This document shows positions 53,969-62,577 of a stretch of 64,000 bases of DNA, piece by piece. Source of the stretch: Yoonia sp. BS5-3 (GTDB lineage Bacteria; Pseudomonadota; Alphaproteobacteria; Rhodobacterales; Rhodobacteraceae); the NCBI RefSeq assembly GCF_038069655.2, contig NZ_CP150951.2:868001-932000 (forward strand), given 5' to 3'. How positions within the stretch are numbered: the stretch's first letter is position 1; every line of letters starts with the position of its first letter. Position numbers and translations under genes: made by a program. The notes below the pieces were generated by a model. That model saw only the letters and a program-made list of their open reading frames with translations, had not been told where the DNA came from and searched no databases.

Positions 53969-56005
53969 TCATCGGCTTTCGAGGATCTCAAGGAATGCAT
54001 CGCCAAACCGTTCCGCGTATTTGTCACCGATCAGCCGCGTCAGGTCATCCATCGTGGCCCCACGTAACTGAGCGACCTTTGCCAGCATTGAGGCTGAGCA
54101 GCTCATCGGTTTATCAACACCATGCGGGCCACGGCCCAGCTGGGTCTGCGCCTCAAAGAGCCTATCATAAACGGTTCCGTCATCGCGCCCAGCCAACTTA
54201 CGGCGCATTGGGTGCATCTCTTCCACTGCACCTGCGATAACCTCAAGAAAATCGCGGCCGTAACTGTCCAGCTTCTTTGCTCCGACACCGCCGATTTGGG
54301 CCATCTCATCAAGTGTCAGCGGCCGCTTTTCCGCCATTTCGATCAATGTACGGTCGTTGAAAATGATATAAGCCGGGGCGTTCGCCTGCTCTGCCAGATA
54401 GCGCCGCTTCGCCTTCAGCGCCGACAGCAGCGGCGCGTCTTCTTCGCTGACCAACATGCGCACGTTCCGGCCCGGCCCGCGCGCGGCTTTGATCGTATCA
54501 CGCCGCAAGGTAATCGTCGCCGCGCCGCGCAATATCGGGCGCGCCTTTTCTGTCATCCGCAACGCGCCATGTCGCTCCCTGTCGGGGCGCATCAGGTCAT
54601 GGCCCATCATCTGCCGGAAAATCGCCTGCCATTGGCGTTTATCGTAATCCTTGCCCACACCGTAGGTCGGCAAGCTGTCATGCCCGCGCTGGCGGATCTT
54701 GTCGGTCTCATTGCCCAGCAAAATATCGATCAGATGCCCCGCGCCAAACCATTCCTCCGTGCGCAAAGCGGCCGACAGCGCCATGCGTACAGCGGTCGTC
54801 CCATCAAAGACCTCTGCTGGTTTGTCGCAAAGATCGCAATGGCCGCAAGGCGCAGGGTTTTCACCGAAATATTCCAGCAGGTTCTGACGCCGACATTGCA
54901 ACGCTTCGGCCAGGCCAAGCAACGCATTCAGCCGCCCATGATCGGCGGCGCGGCGCTCTGGTGGGGCGAGCCCTTCGTCGATCTGTTGCCTGCGAAAACG
55001 AATATCGTCAGGGCCAAACAGGGTCAGGGTTTCAGCAGGGGCACCATCGCGGCCTGCACGGCCGATTTCCTGATAATAGCCTTCAATCGATTTGGGCAAA
55101 TCGGCATGCGCGACCCAGCGAATGTCAGGTTTGTCGATCCCCATACCAAAGGCAATGGTTGCACAGACGATCAGCCCATCTTCCTGCTGAAAGCGGCGTT
55201 CCACATCACGGCGATCGCCTGTCTCCATCCCGCCATGATAGTGACAGGCAAGATGGCCAGCAGCATCCAAGGCCTTGGCCAGTGTTTCGGTTTTGGCGCG
55301 TGTGCCGCAATAGACAATGCCAGATTGACCTTTGCGAGCAGCTGCGAAACTCAGGATCTGGTTGCGCGGTCCGTCTTTGACAGCAAAAGCCAGGTGAATA
55401 TTCGGGCGGTCAAAGCCGCGCAGAAAGGTCTCTGGCGCAGCCCCGTCAAACAGCTTTTGGACAATCTCTTCGCGGGTTTCGGAATCCGCAGTCGCGGTAA
55501 ACGCGGCCAATGGCACGTCAAGCATACGGCGCAGATCACCGATACGCAGATAATCGGGCCGAAAATCATGGCCCCATTGGCTGACGCAATGCGCTTCATC
55601 GACCGCGATCAGACCCACCCTGGCCCGGCGCAGCATATTCATGGTACCACCCGCCGCCAAACGTTCGGGCGCCATGTAAAGCAGCTTTAGCGCACCGCGC
55701 TCAAGCGCCTCCCAAACCGCATCAGTCTCTTCTTGGGTATTGCCAGAGGTCAAAGCCCCCGCTTCCACGCCAGCCTCGCGCAGGCCGCGCACCTGGTCGC
55801 GCATCAGGGCAATGAGGGGCGATATAACAACCGTCACGCCATCGCGAACCAAAGCAGGCAATTGAAAACACAAGGATTTCCCACCACCCGTTGGCATGAT
55901 GGCCAGCGTATTGCGGCCATTTGTGACGGCCTCGACAATCTCTTGTTGGCCCGGACGGAACGCATCAAAGCCAAAGACATCACGTAAAAGCGTGGCAGCG
56001 GACAT
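53969..56005 (-). CDS. recQ: ATP-dependent DNA helicase RecQ
   Basis: 678-residue SF2 helicase for recombination and repair. Walker A MPTGGGKSLCFQLPALV, DEAHCVSQWGHDFRPDY, the R-rich motif VI GRAGRDG, the RQC zinc Cys set (CRRQNLLEYFGENPAPCGHC) and a C-terminal HRDC domain are present in order. The gene is complete. Confidence 0.96.
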   Translation of the reverse strand: MSAATLLRDVFGFDAFRPGQQEIVEAVTNGRNTLAIMPTGGGKSLCFQLPALVRDGVTVVISPLIALMRDQVRGLREAGVEAGALTSGNTQEETDAVWEALERGALKLLYMAPERLAAGGTMNMLRRARVGLIAVDEAHCVSQWGHDFRPDYLRIGDLRRMLDVPLAAFTATADSETREEIVQKLFDGAAPETFLRGFDRPNIHLAFAVKDGPRNQILSFAAARKGQSGIVYCGTRAKTETLAKALDAAGHLACHYHGGMETGDRRDVERRFQQEDGLIVCATIAFGMGIDKPDIRWVAHADLPKSIEGYYQEIGRAGRDGAPAETLTLFGPDDIRFRRQQIDEGLAPPERRAADHGRLNALLGLAEALQCRRQNLLEYFGENPAPCGHCDLCDKPAEVFDGTTAVRMALSAALRTEEWFGAGHLIDILLGNETDKIRQRGHDSLPTYGVGKDYDKRQWQAIFRQMMGHDLMRPDRERHGALRMTEKARPILRGAATITLRRDTIKAARGPGRNVRMLVSEEDAPLLSALKAKRRYLAEQANAPAYIIFNDRTLIEMAEKRPLTLDEMAQIGGVGAKKLDSYGRDFLEVIAGAVEEMHPMRRKLAGRDDGTVYDRLFEAQTQLGRGPHGVDKPMSCSASMLAKVAQLRGATMDDLTRLIGDKYAERFGDAFLEILESR

Positions 56006-56096
56006 AAATGCGGGGCCTGTTACATGTGTGGGTGTGTTTGCCGGTCACAATTTCATAGGGGGAATCGCGGGACAAGATGTATCTGGCCCGCATAGC

Positions 56097-56130
56097 AAAA
56101 AAGGCCGCTTCCGCGAGGAAGCGACCTTTT
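56097..56130 (-). terminator. Terminator of the small secreted protein gene
   Basis: Stem GGCCGCTTCC / GGAAGCGACC with one mismatch and a GCGA loop; on the minus strand it is followed by a T-run, so it closes the gene ending at 56156. Confidence 0.8.
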
Positions 56131-56155
56131 CTGGACAGGGAGAATGTTCAGCTGA

Positions 56156-56485
56156 TTAGCTGTTGATGTCGTAGACTTTCGAAGCCACAGCCTGACCGTC
56201 GACACTGATCACAGCCAGAACGTCCTTGGAACGTGGGAAACCTACGTCAACGCGTACATCCGTGTTTGCACCAGCGTTCACCATTTCAGTACCGAGCAGT
56301 TCGCCCTGTACACCGCGATGGTAGTCATAGATTTCAACAACACCAGCACCTTCGGCGCGGACCAGACCCAGCTCAAGTGTATCATCGGCGTCCAGGGTAC
56401 GGCCGTTTTCAAAGTAAGAGTCAGCGGCGGCCATAGAACCAGTAGCAGCAACAGCAGCGGCGAGAATGATTGATTTAATAGACAT
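56156..56485 (-). CDS. Small secreted protein, tandem paralog 1
   Basis: 109 residues from the ATG at 56485 with a clear signal peptide (IILAAAVAATGSMAAADS). The mature part begins YFENGRTLDADDTLELGLVR and continues with GVVEIYDYHRGVQGELLGTE, a pattern that recalls DUF7282. The next gene upstream encodes a near-identical paralog. Both are probably periplasmic. Function unknown. A longer start upstream is not supported. Confidence 0.82.
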   Translation of the reverse strand: MSIKSIILAAAVAATGSMAAADSYFENGRTLDADDTLELGLVRAEGAGVVEIYDYHRGVQGELLGTEMVNAGANTDVRVDVGFPRSKDVLAVISVDGQAVASKVYDINS

Positions 56486-56569
56486 GGTTTTCGTTCCTTT
56501 AGATTTTCGTTTCATTTTTTGATTGAGGGTCCTTGGGCCGATCATTTAGCGGCCCAAGGTGAGGGGGGA

Positions 56570-56896
56570 TTAGTTGATGTCGTAGACTTTGGTCACAACG
56601 TCTTGACCTTCGATGTTGATGACCGCCAGGACGTCTTGGGTACGTGGGAAGCCAACGTTGACGCGAACATCTGTGTTTGCACCAGCTTGGACTGTCTCTG
56701 TGCCCAGCAGCGCACCACGAACACCGGTGTGGAAATCATAGATTTCGACAACGCCGGCACCGTCAGCGCGAACCAGGCCCAGTTCCAGTGTATCGTCACG
56801 GTCCAGTGTGCGGCCGTTTTCGAAGTAAGAGTCGGCGGCAGCGAAAGAACCGGTTGTTGCAACTGCAGCGGCGAGGATGATTGTCTTAATAGTCAT
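56570..56896 (-). CDS. Small secreted protein, tandem paralog 2
   Basis: 108 residues (MTIKTIILAAAVATTGSFAA signal) with the mature ADSYFENGRTLDRDDTLELG and TETVQAGANTDVRVNVGFPR. It is about 80% identical to the gene at 56156 by eye and has the same upstream sequence around the start (CATGGTTTTCGTTCCTTTA type on the plus strand), so the pair is a recent tandem duplication. Function unknown. Confidence 0.82.
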   Translation of the reverse strand: MTIKTIILAAAVATTGSFAAADSYFENGRTLDRDDTLELGLVRADGAGVVEIYDFHTGVRGALLGTETVQAGANTDVRVNVGFPRTQDVLAVINIEGQDVVTKVYDIN

Positions 56897-57393
56897 GGTT
56901 TCGTTCCTTTATGTTGTGTGATGCGATCTTGATGACCGCGATTGCTTTGGTTTCGTGTGGTGCGGTGTGAACCGCGGTTGTTTGTATGTGGCGTCTTGGG
57001 TGGCGCCGTTTGATGAGGTTAAGATTGGGTATCCGAGCCCATTCGGAAAGGTTTGCGGCGTTCACGAAAATGGTGATCAATGTGATCAGCAATGGTGCTT
57101 GACACAGGGATTTGAACGCTAATGGGGCTTATTCGTGCGTTAGCGCACAGAAATGCGCCCCGATATGTGCACAGACTGCCCTTAGGTCACGCGTAATTGG
57201 GCATATTCCCTTTCAATCGCTCACAGATTTCAAAGAGGCGCATTTCTGTGAGCAGCCAATATTTCCTTGGCCTCGCGCGGGCGTGAGCTTTCTGACAAGA
57301 AATCGAGGGGTTTATTGGTCTCGGCCGAGCGAATCTGCTGCATTGCCAAGACGATCTGAACCCTCTACGCCTGATCTTTCAGGAGGATTCTCA
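56897..57393. other. Intergenic region with long-range inverted repeat
   Basis: No gene supported in about 500 bp. It holds CACAGAAATGCGCC at 57146-57159 and its exact reverse complement at 57237-57250, a GTGCG-TTAG-CGCAC hairpin near 57136, and the ribosome site AGGAGG of the next gene. It also includes the leader of the secreted pair. Confidence 0.4.
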
Positions 57394-58038
57394 ATGGGTG
57401 AGATCATTTTGGTCCGGCATGGGCAGGCCAATTCGGCCGCGACTGACGAAGCAGGCTATGACAAACTATCCGACCTGGGCCATCAGCAGGCCCGCTGGTT
57501 GGGCAATTATCTGGCAGATCGCGAAAAGCCCTTTGATAAGGTGATCAGCGGCAGCTTGCGCCGCCACAAGGAAACTGCTGCCGGAATCGGCTACGAGACG
57601 CCACAGATTGACCCGCGTCTGAACGAAATGGATTACTTCAATCTGGGCCAGGCACTGGAAGATGTGCACGGGATCCCATTTCCCGGCCCCGAAGAATTCG
57701 CCGCCCATGCTCCCCAAGTCATGGAGGCCTGGCACCGGGCCGAGATTATGGGCGTGGAAACCTTTGCCTCTTTTGAAACCCGGGTGACAAGTGTGCTGCA
57801 AGAAGCCGCGCAGCCCGGAGTGCGGGTGCTTTGCGTCACATCGGGCGGCGTGATCGGCATGATCATCCGGCATCTGCTGAATCTGGACCCAACCCGCATG
57901 GCACATGTATTGCTACCGATCATGAATAGCTCACTACACCGCGTGCATGTGATCCCGCAGGGGCCGATCCTGGCCGGTTTCAACGCTATTCCCCATCTGG
58001 ACCAACCCGATCGGGCCCATGCCGTGACCCATTACTAA
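57394..58038 (+). CDS. Histidine phosphatase (phosphoglycerate mutase-like) family protein
   Basis: 214 residues from MGEIILVRHGQAN at 57394 with an AGGAGG ribosome site. The catalytic RHG motif is at residues 8-10, a basic GSLRRHKETA segment follows, and the second catalytic His is in a late LCVTSGGVIGMII region. Substrate unknown. The earlier in-frame ATG codons add an unsupported 94 residues. Confidence 0.88.
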   Translation: MGEIILVRHGQANSAATDEAGYDKLSDLGHQQARWLGNYLADREKPFDKVISGSLRRHKETAAGIGYETPQIDPRLNEMDYFNLGQALEDVHGIPFPGPEEFAAHAPQVMEAWHRAEIMGVETFASFETRVTSVLQEAAQPGVRVLCVTSGGVIGMIIRHLLNLDPTRMAHVLLPIMNSSLHRVHVIPQGPILAGFNAIPHLDQPDRAHAVTHY

Positions 58039-58053
58039 AAGACCGCCCCTGGT

Positions 58054-58824
58054 ATGACAGTGACACCTCTCGGCTATCTGTTTTTGGGCTCCGCACTGTT
58101 TGGGGTCTTGCTTGCTGTTGGGGTCAGACGTCGTTTTGCTGCAAACGGCAAACCTATTGGCGCGGCGGCAAGTCTGTTTTTCGGATTTGTGCTGGTCACC
58201 ATTTCAACCCCGTTTGTCATGGGCAGCGCTTGGGGGGGCGTCTCGGTCTATAAAATGATGACGTTTCCCAGATTCGAGGCGACCGTCATTCACTTTGACA
58301 GTGAATGGGAAGAAATGACGCGCACGGATTCTGATGGCTTCAGTTATACCGAAGATGTGCTGATGCACACGCCGACCCTGCAATTCGTCGATGACACCGG
58401 CCAGACCGTCACGCAACGCGGCAACATCCGCAGCGGAAAAGAACCGGTGATCGGCGATACCGTGACGGTCGGGTACCGGCCCGGCCAGTCGCTTTACGTG
58501 ATTTCTGTCGCATCGATCGGCTTATTAACCGGGCTGGCGGTGATGATGCTGATCCTGGGTTACATCCTGGCGGAAGTGCTGATGTTCGTTCTGGGCCGAA
58601 AATCCAAAAGGCTGAACAAGTTCGGCGGTATATTACTGGGTCATATCATCATTGGCGGCGGGATGCTGGGTATGCTGGCCGGCATGCTTTATGGTGTTTA
58701 CAGCTATTTTCAGCCGGGCAGTGATATGCCGTTTGGCATTATGCTGCTTTGTCTCTTCTTTAGCCTTGTTTTGGCCCTGGCCTTTACCGGCATGTTCTTT
58801 GTCGGGCGAAAGGACCGGAAATAA
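58054..58824 (+). CDS. DUF3592-like membrane protein
   Basis: 256 residues with an N-terminal membrane helix, a periplasmic DUF3592-type domain (PTLQFVDDTGQTVTQRGNI, then GDTVTVGYRPGQSLYVISVA) and three further C-terminal helices. It follows the phosphatase by 15 bp. No catalytic motif. Function unknown. Confidence 0.75.
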   Translation: MTVTPLGYLFLGSALFGVLLAVGVRRRFAANGKPIGAAASLFFGFVLVTISTPFVMGSAWGGVSVYKMMTFPRFEATVIHFDSEWEEMTRTDSDGFSYTEDVLMHTPTLQFVDDTGQTVTQRGNIRSGKEPVIGDTVTVGYRPGQSLYVISVASIGLLTGLAVMMLILGYILAEVLMFVLGRKSKRLNKFGGILLGHIIIGGGMLGMLAGMLYGVYSYFQPGSDMPFGIMLLCLFFSLVLALAFTGMFFVGRKDRK

Positions 58825-58936
58825 GGGGGTGTTGGCCTCTGCGCCGCCCAATGCGGCCAGCAGGTCTTGACCATTGCGCGGTTTCCCTAGCGTATGCTGA
58901 CTTGAACATAGGTTTTCATTCATAAGGATCCGTCTG

Positions 58937-59539
58937 ATGCTCCGCCTCCATTACGCGCCACGTACGATTTCAGTTGCCGTTGCAATTGCTCTGGAAGAGG
59001 TCGGCACGGCCTATGACGCAATGCGGGTAGATTTTGCGACAGCCGAGCAAACCAAAGAGGATTATCGCAACATCAATCCCAAAGGCCGGGTGCCAGCGCT
59101 GGAAACCCCAGAAGGAATTTTGACCGAGACGGGCGCGCTTTTGGAATATGTGGCACCATCGCTGATCCCTACCGATCCTTTTGCGGCGGCCAAAATGCGC
59201 GAATTGATGTGCTACCTGAACGGAACCATGCACCCCCACCACGCCCACGGGCTGCGCGGGGAACGCTGGGCGGATCAAGAAGCGTCCTTTGCCGATATGA
59301 AACAAAAGGTGCCAGAGCGTATGGCCGATTGCTGCGCGTATCTCGAAGAACATCTTGCCGCCCTGCCCTTTGCGATCGGCGAAATGCAGGTGCTGTCCGA
59401 TCCCTATCTTTATGTCGTCCTGACCTGGCTGAAAGGCGATGGGGTCGATATCGAGGATCACCCGCTTTTGGCTGCATTCCAACATCGGATGAACACGCAG
59501 CGGTCCGTACAGATCGCATATGAAAAGGGTATGCTTTAG
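58937..59539 (+). CDS. Glutathione S-transferase family protein
   Basis: 200 residues. The N-terminal thioredoxin part (MLRLHYAPRTISVAVAIALE, NINPKGRVPALETPEGILTE) and the helical C-terminal domain are clear. Hydrophobic-site residues differ from the other GST at 34896. A stand-alone gene with an AAGGAT ribosome site. Confidence 0.88.
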   Translation: MLRLHYAPRTISVAVAIALEEVGTAYDAMRVDFATAEQTKEDYRNINPKGRVPALETPEGILTETGALLEYVAPSLIPTDPFAAAKMRELMCYLNGTMHPHHAHGLRGERWADQEASFADMKQKVPERMADCCAYLEEHLAALPFAIGEMQVLSDPYLYVVLTWLKGDGVDIEDHPLLAAFQHRMNTQRSVQIAYEKGML

Positions 59540-60019
59540 GTCAGACAGTTTCAAATCCCGGCGTATCCAGCCCAGCCCTAAGGTGGCCAGGCAGATACGA
59601 CGAAACTTTCAGCAGCGGCCAAGACCATCCCATTGCGAGCGGCAGTTTGCAGCGCCCCGCAAATATCAAAAGGCTGATCCGATGTTGTGCCAGTGATCAG
59701 CATTGCCGACCCTCGACCCGCTCATAGCATGTCGATGGGGATGTATCGCGTGTGGTAGATTTCCATCCGCCTCTGGGCATTGCATACATCAACCACGCGG
59801 AAAATGCCCATTGTGGCGGCTACTGACGCGCTGTACCCTGCCTTTATATTGCGGTCACGCAAGATGTAAGTTGATAGTTCAAAGGCCGTTTCTTGGGGGA
59901 GATTACGCAAGGCATTTTGTTTAGCTGCGCTGTTGCGGGCAGATATGCGCCTTCGTTTTATCTAACCCTCGTATACCTTTCGGGAGGCTCCACCGGGCCA
60001 CAAAAAATAGGATGACATA
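59540..60019. other. Gene-poor stretch
   Basis: A 62-codon minus-strand reading at 59722-59910 (LPQETAFELSTYILRDRNIK and IFRVVDVCNAQRRMEIYHT) looks protein-like but has no ATG and no ribosome site, so it may be a relic. No terminator is visible. A ribosome site AGGATGACA for the next gene is at the end. Confidence 0.35.
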
Positions 60020-60565
60020 ATGGACGGTACACTTGGCCTCATCTGGCTGCTGACGAGCTTGACAGACATGGCGTTGAATGATTGCCCCAACGGTTGCCTG
60101 AAAACCGAAAAGCTAGATCCACAGATATTTTATCAGCTGGGACAACTGCAATCTGATGAATTTCAGAGCGCGAATGAGTTCTACTTTGGTTACGACAGCC
60201 ATCGTCGACGCGGCCCCTCTCGCCCCACTTATGGCCTTTCAATCACAACTGATGGGGCTGCATGGTTCGGGATCGGCGGGAAATGGAGCAGCCAATACGT
60301 CTACGACTCTCCATGGTTCATCGAAACCTCGCTGATGCCTGGTTTTTACAGGCAAGGTGACGGCGCTGATCTTGATGGGATTCTGCAATTTCGAGGGGCA
60401 CTTGGTATTGGCTATACATTTGACAACGGCAGTAACCTGACGATCGTCTACGACAGCATGTCCAATGCAGATTTTTTCGATGACAGCCCAAGCCGCGAAA
60501 CGCTTGCCATCCGTTGGACGACCAACTGGGAAGGGCCAAGCCTTCGTTCAAGAATAGGTTGGTGA
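60020..60565 (+). CDS. PagL-like acyloxyacyl hydrolase family barrel, catalytic His altered
   Basis: 181 residues with the start MDGTLGLIWLLTSLTDMAL. The C-terminal half has the lipid A 3-O-deacylase barrel pattern (GFYRQGDGADLDGILQFRG, then LTIVYDSMSNADFF). In PagL the catalytic site reads H-x-S-N; here the motif is S-M-S-N, so the His is replaced while the Ser and a later Glu (SRETLAIRW) remain. There is no typical signal peptide cleavage, although the N-terminus is hydrophobic. Probably an outer-membrane barrel; activity is doubtful. Confidence 0.7.
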   Translation: MDGTLGLIWLLTSLTDMALNDCPNGCLKTEKLDPQIFYQLGQLQSDEFQSANEFYFGYDSHRRRGPSRPTYGLSITTDGAAWFGIGGKWSSQYVYDSPWFIETSLMPGFYRQGDGADLDGILQFRGALGIGYTFDNGSNLTIVYDSMSNADFFDDSPSRETLAIRWTTNWEGPSLRSRIGW

Positions 60566-60944
60566 GAGCGACAGCTGAGAAAGGTGGCCTGGTCTTTCGA
60601 CAGTATGGCCAAGCGTTTAGGGTCGCTGTTATCGGTCCAATCGGCAATTTGAATTTCTTCCGGACGATGACCCGAAACGCCCGACGTGGCCGACAGGTTC
60701 ATCCGATGTCTGCCCAGCAAGTCTTGATATCCAATCTACCAAAGGTCTGCTCGTCGGGATCTCATAATTTAGCGGTTTGATCGGATGAGACAGGGCGCGT
60801 GGCGCATCCTCCTTTAGATGCACAACGCGACCCGCGCACGCCAAACACGCATCTGGCGCAAGTCTGACCGGTGTCCCTAGCGACCGGGGCCGAGCCCAAG
60901 CCGATCCTTGGTTGATGGGTTAAAACCGATCCTACGAGGTGCCG
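60566..60944. other. Gene-free stretch with a degenerate copy of the YHYH-DUF3775 junction
   Basis: The segment at 60772-60900 is a 129-bp diverged copy of 61234-61362 (the junction between the YHYH gene end and the DUF3775 start). The start codon of the copy is ACG instead of ATG, so no DUF3775 copy can be translated from it. The rest holds nothing supported. Confidence 0.6.
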
Positions 60945-61262
60945 CTAGTACAGATCATCTTCAGCAACAGACGGATCAATGCCCAGCGCGTCCAGCCCGG
61001 CCTCTAGGTGATCGGACAGATGCGGCGAGCCTTTGAGATATTCTGAGGTCGGGATTGTCGCCTCTTGGGTCGCGGTGTTGAGTGCGTCGCGCAGGTTTTC
61101 AGGTTCAAAACTGCCCCGCCCGACCCAGAACACGGCCACCAAGGCAGCCTGTTCGTCTTCGGCTAATCTGTCGACGAACCCGTCAAATTCGTTCTCGGCG
61201 CGGTCCAGCTCGCGCGCCAAAATGATGACTTCGGCGATTTTATCGGATGAGATAGGTAGCAT
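60945..61262 (-). CDS. DUF3775-family protein
   Basis: 105 residues from MLPISSDKIAEVIILARELD at 61262 with an AAAGGAGG ribosome site. The DUF3775 pattern is present (DRLAEDEQAALVAVFWVGRG, then YLKGSPHLSDHLEAGLDALG). It is soluble and acidic. It follows the YHYH gene by 74 bp on the minus strand and is probably cotranscribed with it. Function unknown. Confidence 0.85.
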   Translation of the reverse strand: MLPISSDKIAEVIILARELDRAENEFDGFVDRLAEDEQAALVAVFWVGRGSFEPENLRDALNTATQEATIPTSEYLKGSPHLSDHLEAGLDALGIDPSVAEDDLY

Positions 61263-61336
61263 GGTACATCCTCCTTTGAATGTACCATGCAATAGGTTCA
61301 CACCCCGAACATTGATCTGGCGCAAGTCTGGCCTTG

Positions 61337-62479
61337 TTACGGACGACCGGGGCCGGGCAAGGCCTCTTCAAGCATTTGAACAGTGACACCAAGCCGTTCG
61401 GCGACTTTGGCCAGGTCCGCATCGCGTCCGCCTTCGGCGCGCATCGCCTCTTCCAACGCTGATGCATCTACCCCCAATGCCGCGGCGGCTTGGCTAAAGT
61501 CCGGCCGCCCTTGTGCGGCACCGCCCTCGGCCCGGGCGGACCCGATGCCCTGCGCCGCCGTGGTGGTGAAATTGTCCTGCGCGACGACCCCAACCAGACA
61601 GGACGGCAGGTTCGGGAAGGTCTCGCTGGCGTGATAATGATAGACGGGTGCGTCACTATCAGCGGTAGGGCCGACATGCCCACCGCAGGCGTCAAGCCCG
61701 GCGGGCGTTGTCCCATCAGCCTCAAGCGAGCCATAGATCGCAAACCCATCAAAGGCATATCCAAAAAGGGCCGCCGGATCTTGGGGAACATTTGCGCAGT
61801 TTGCCGCGACCTCATCCGTTTCAAAGACAGTGTCGATATCGGTCGCTGTGGCATGCCAGTGGAACCAGCCGCCGGGGTCAACATGGCCGCCGCAGGTATC
61901 CAGTGCCGGCATATGGCCCCGGTCCAGCACAGAGGGCGCATCCGCAAAGATCGGCACGCCATCGACCCCAAGTCCGACTTTGGCCACGGTCCCCAAGGGC
62001 GTCGGCGTGTCGGCCATCACCGGGTTCATCGGGATCAGAACCGTCATAGAGACGCTTTCATCGACCGAGCCTGAGATACATTCATTTGGCGCGGTTGGCC
62101 CCTCGACCCGGATATCAAAGACGTTCACGGTGCCGTTTTCGTCAAAGAAGACATAGCCCTGATCGGCGAGCATTTGCAGATAGTCTGCATCGATCCGATA
62201 AAGACCGGGATTTTCGCCGTCCCAATCCCAGATGCCGCCAACATCACCCGTTGTGGCCGGGCAGAATGGGCCAATTTCAAGATCGTCGGGCAGGTATTTG
62301 ACGACATATTCCACACATTGCGCCGGATCGCCGTTTTCCAGCGTGCAGTCAACGATCTGGGGTGTTTCCAGCAAAGCATTGGCCGCGACACTATCCGTGT
62401 CACTATGCGCCAGCGCGAGCCCGGGGCCCGCAAGGGCGGCAATCAACGTAACGAGGCTGTTTTTGGTGCGTGCGCTCAT
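61337..62479 (-). CDS. YHYH-domain secreted protein
   Basis: 380 residues from MSARTKNSLVTLIAALAGPG at 62479 with a signal peptide ending LALA. The name-giving PVYHYHASETFPNLPSCLVG is near 290, with upstream PTAPNECISGS and a His-rich WFHWHATATD, and several conserved Cys residues. The C-terminus has two copies of a helical motif (AAAALGVDASALEEAMRAEG and AERLGVTVQMLEEALPG). Metal binding through the His and Cys residues is plausible. Probably periplasmic or released. Confidence 0.85.
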   Translation of the reverse strand: MSARTKNSLVTLIAALAGPGLALAHSDTDSVAANALLETPQIVDCTLENGDPAQCVEYVVKYLPDDLEIGPFCPATTGDVGGIWDWDGENPGLYRIDADYLQMLADQGYVFFDENGTVNVFDIRVEGPTAPNECISGSVDESVSMTVLIPMNPVMADTPTPLGTVAKVGLGVDGVPIFADAPSVLDRGHMPALDTCGGHVDPGGWFHWHATATDIDTVFETDEVAANCANVPQDPAALFGYAFDGFAIYGSLEADGTTPAGLDACGGHVGPTADSDAPVYHYHASETFPNLPSCLVGVVAQDNFTTTAAQGIGSARAEGGAAQGRPDFSQAAAALGVDASALEEAMRAEGGRDADLAKVAERLGVTVQMLEEALPGPGRP

Positions 62480-62577
62480 ATCGCTCTCTCCTGCTATAGG
62501 CATATTGAACGGCCCAGAGAGACGTTTCCGTCGGTGGGCGTGCACGTTTGCCATGGGACTGGGCAAAGAACCTATGA

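Noticed and set aside
54122..55690. 522-codon plus-strand reading over recQ
   Set aside because: RecQ on the minus strand shows all helicase motifs in order; the plus-strand product resembles no family.
59722..59910. 62-codon minus-strand reading with protein-like composition
   Set aside because: No ATG or GTG start and no ribosome site; kept only as a possible relic in the stretch description.
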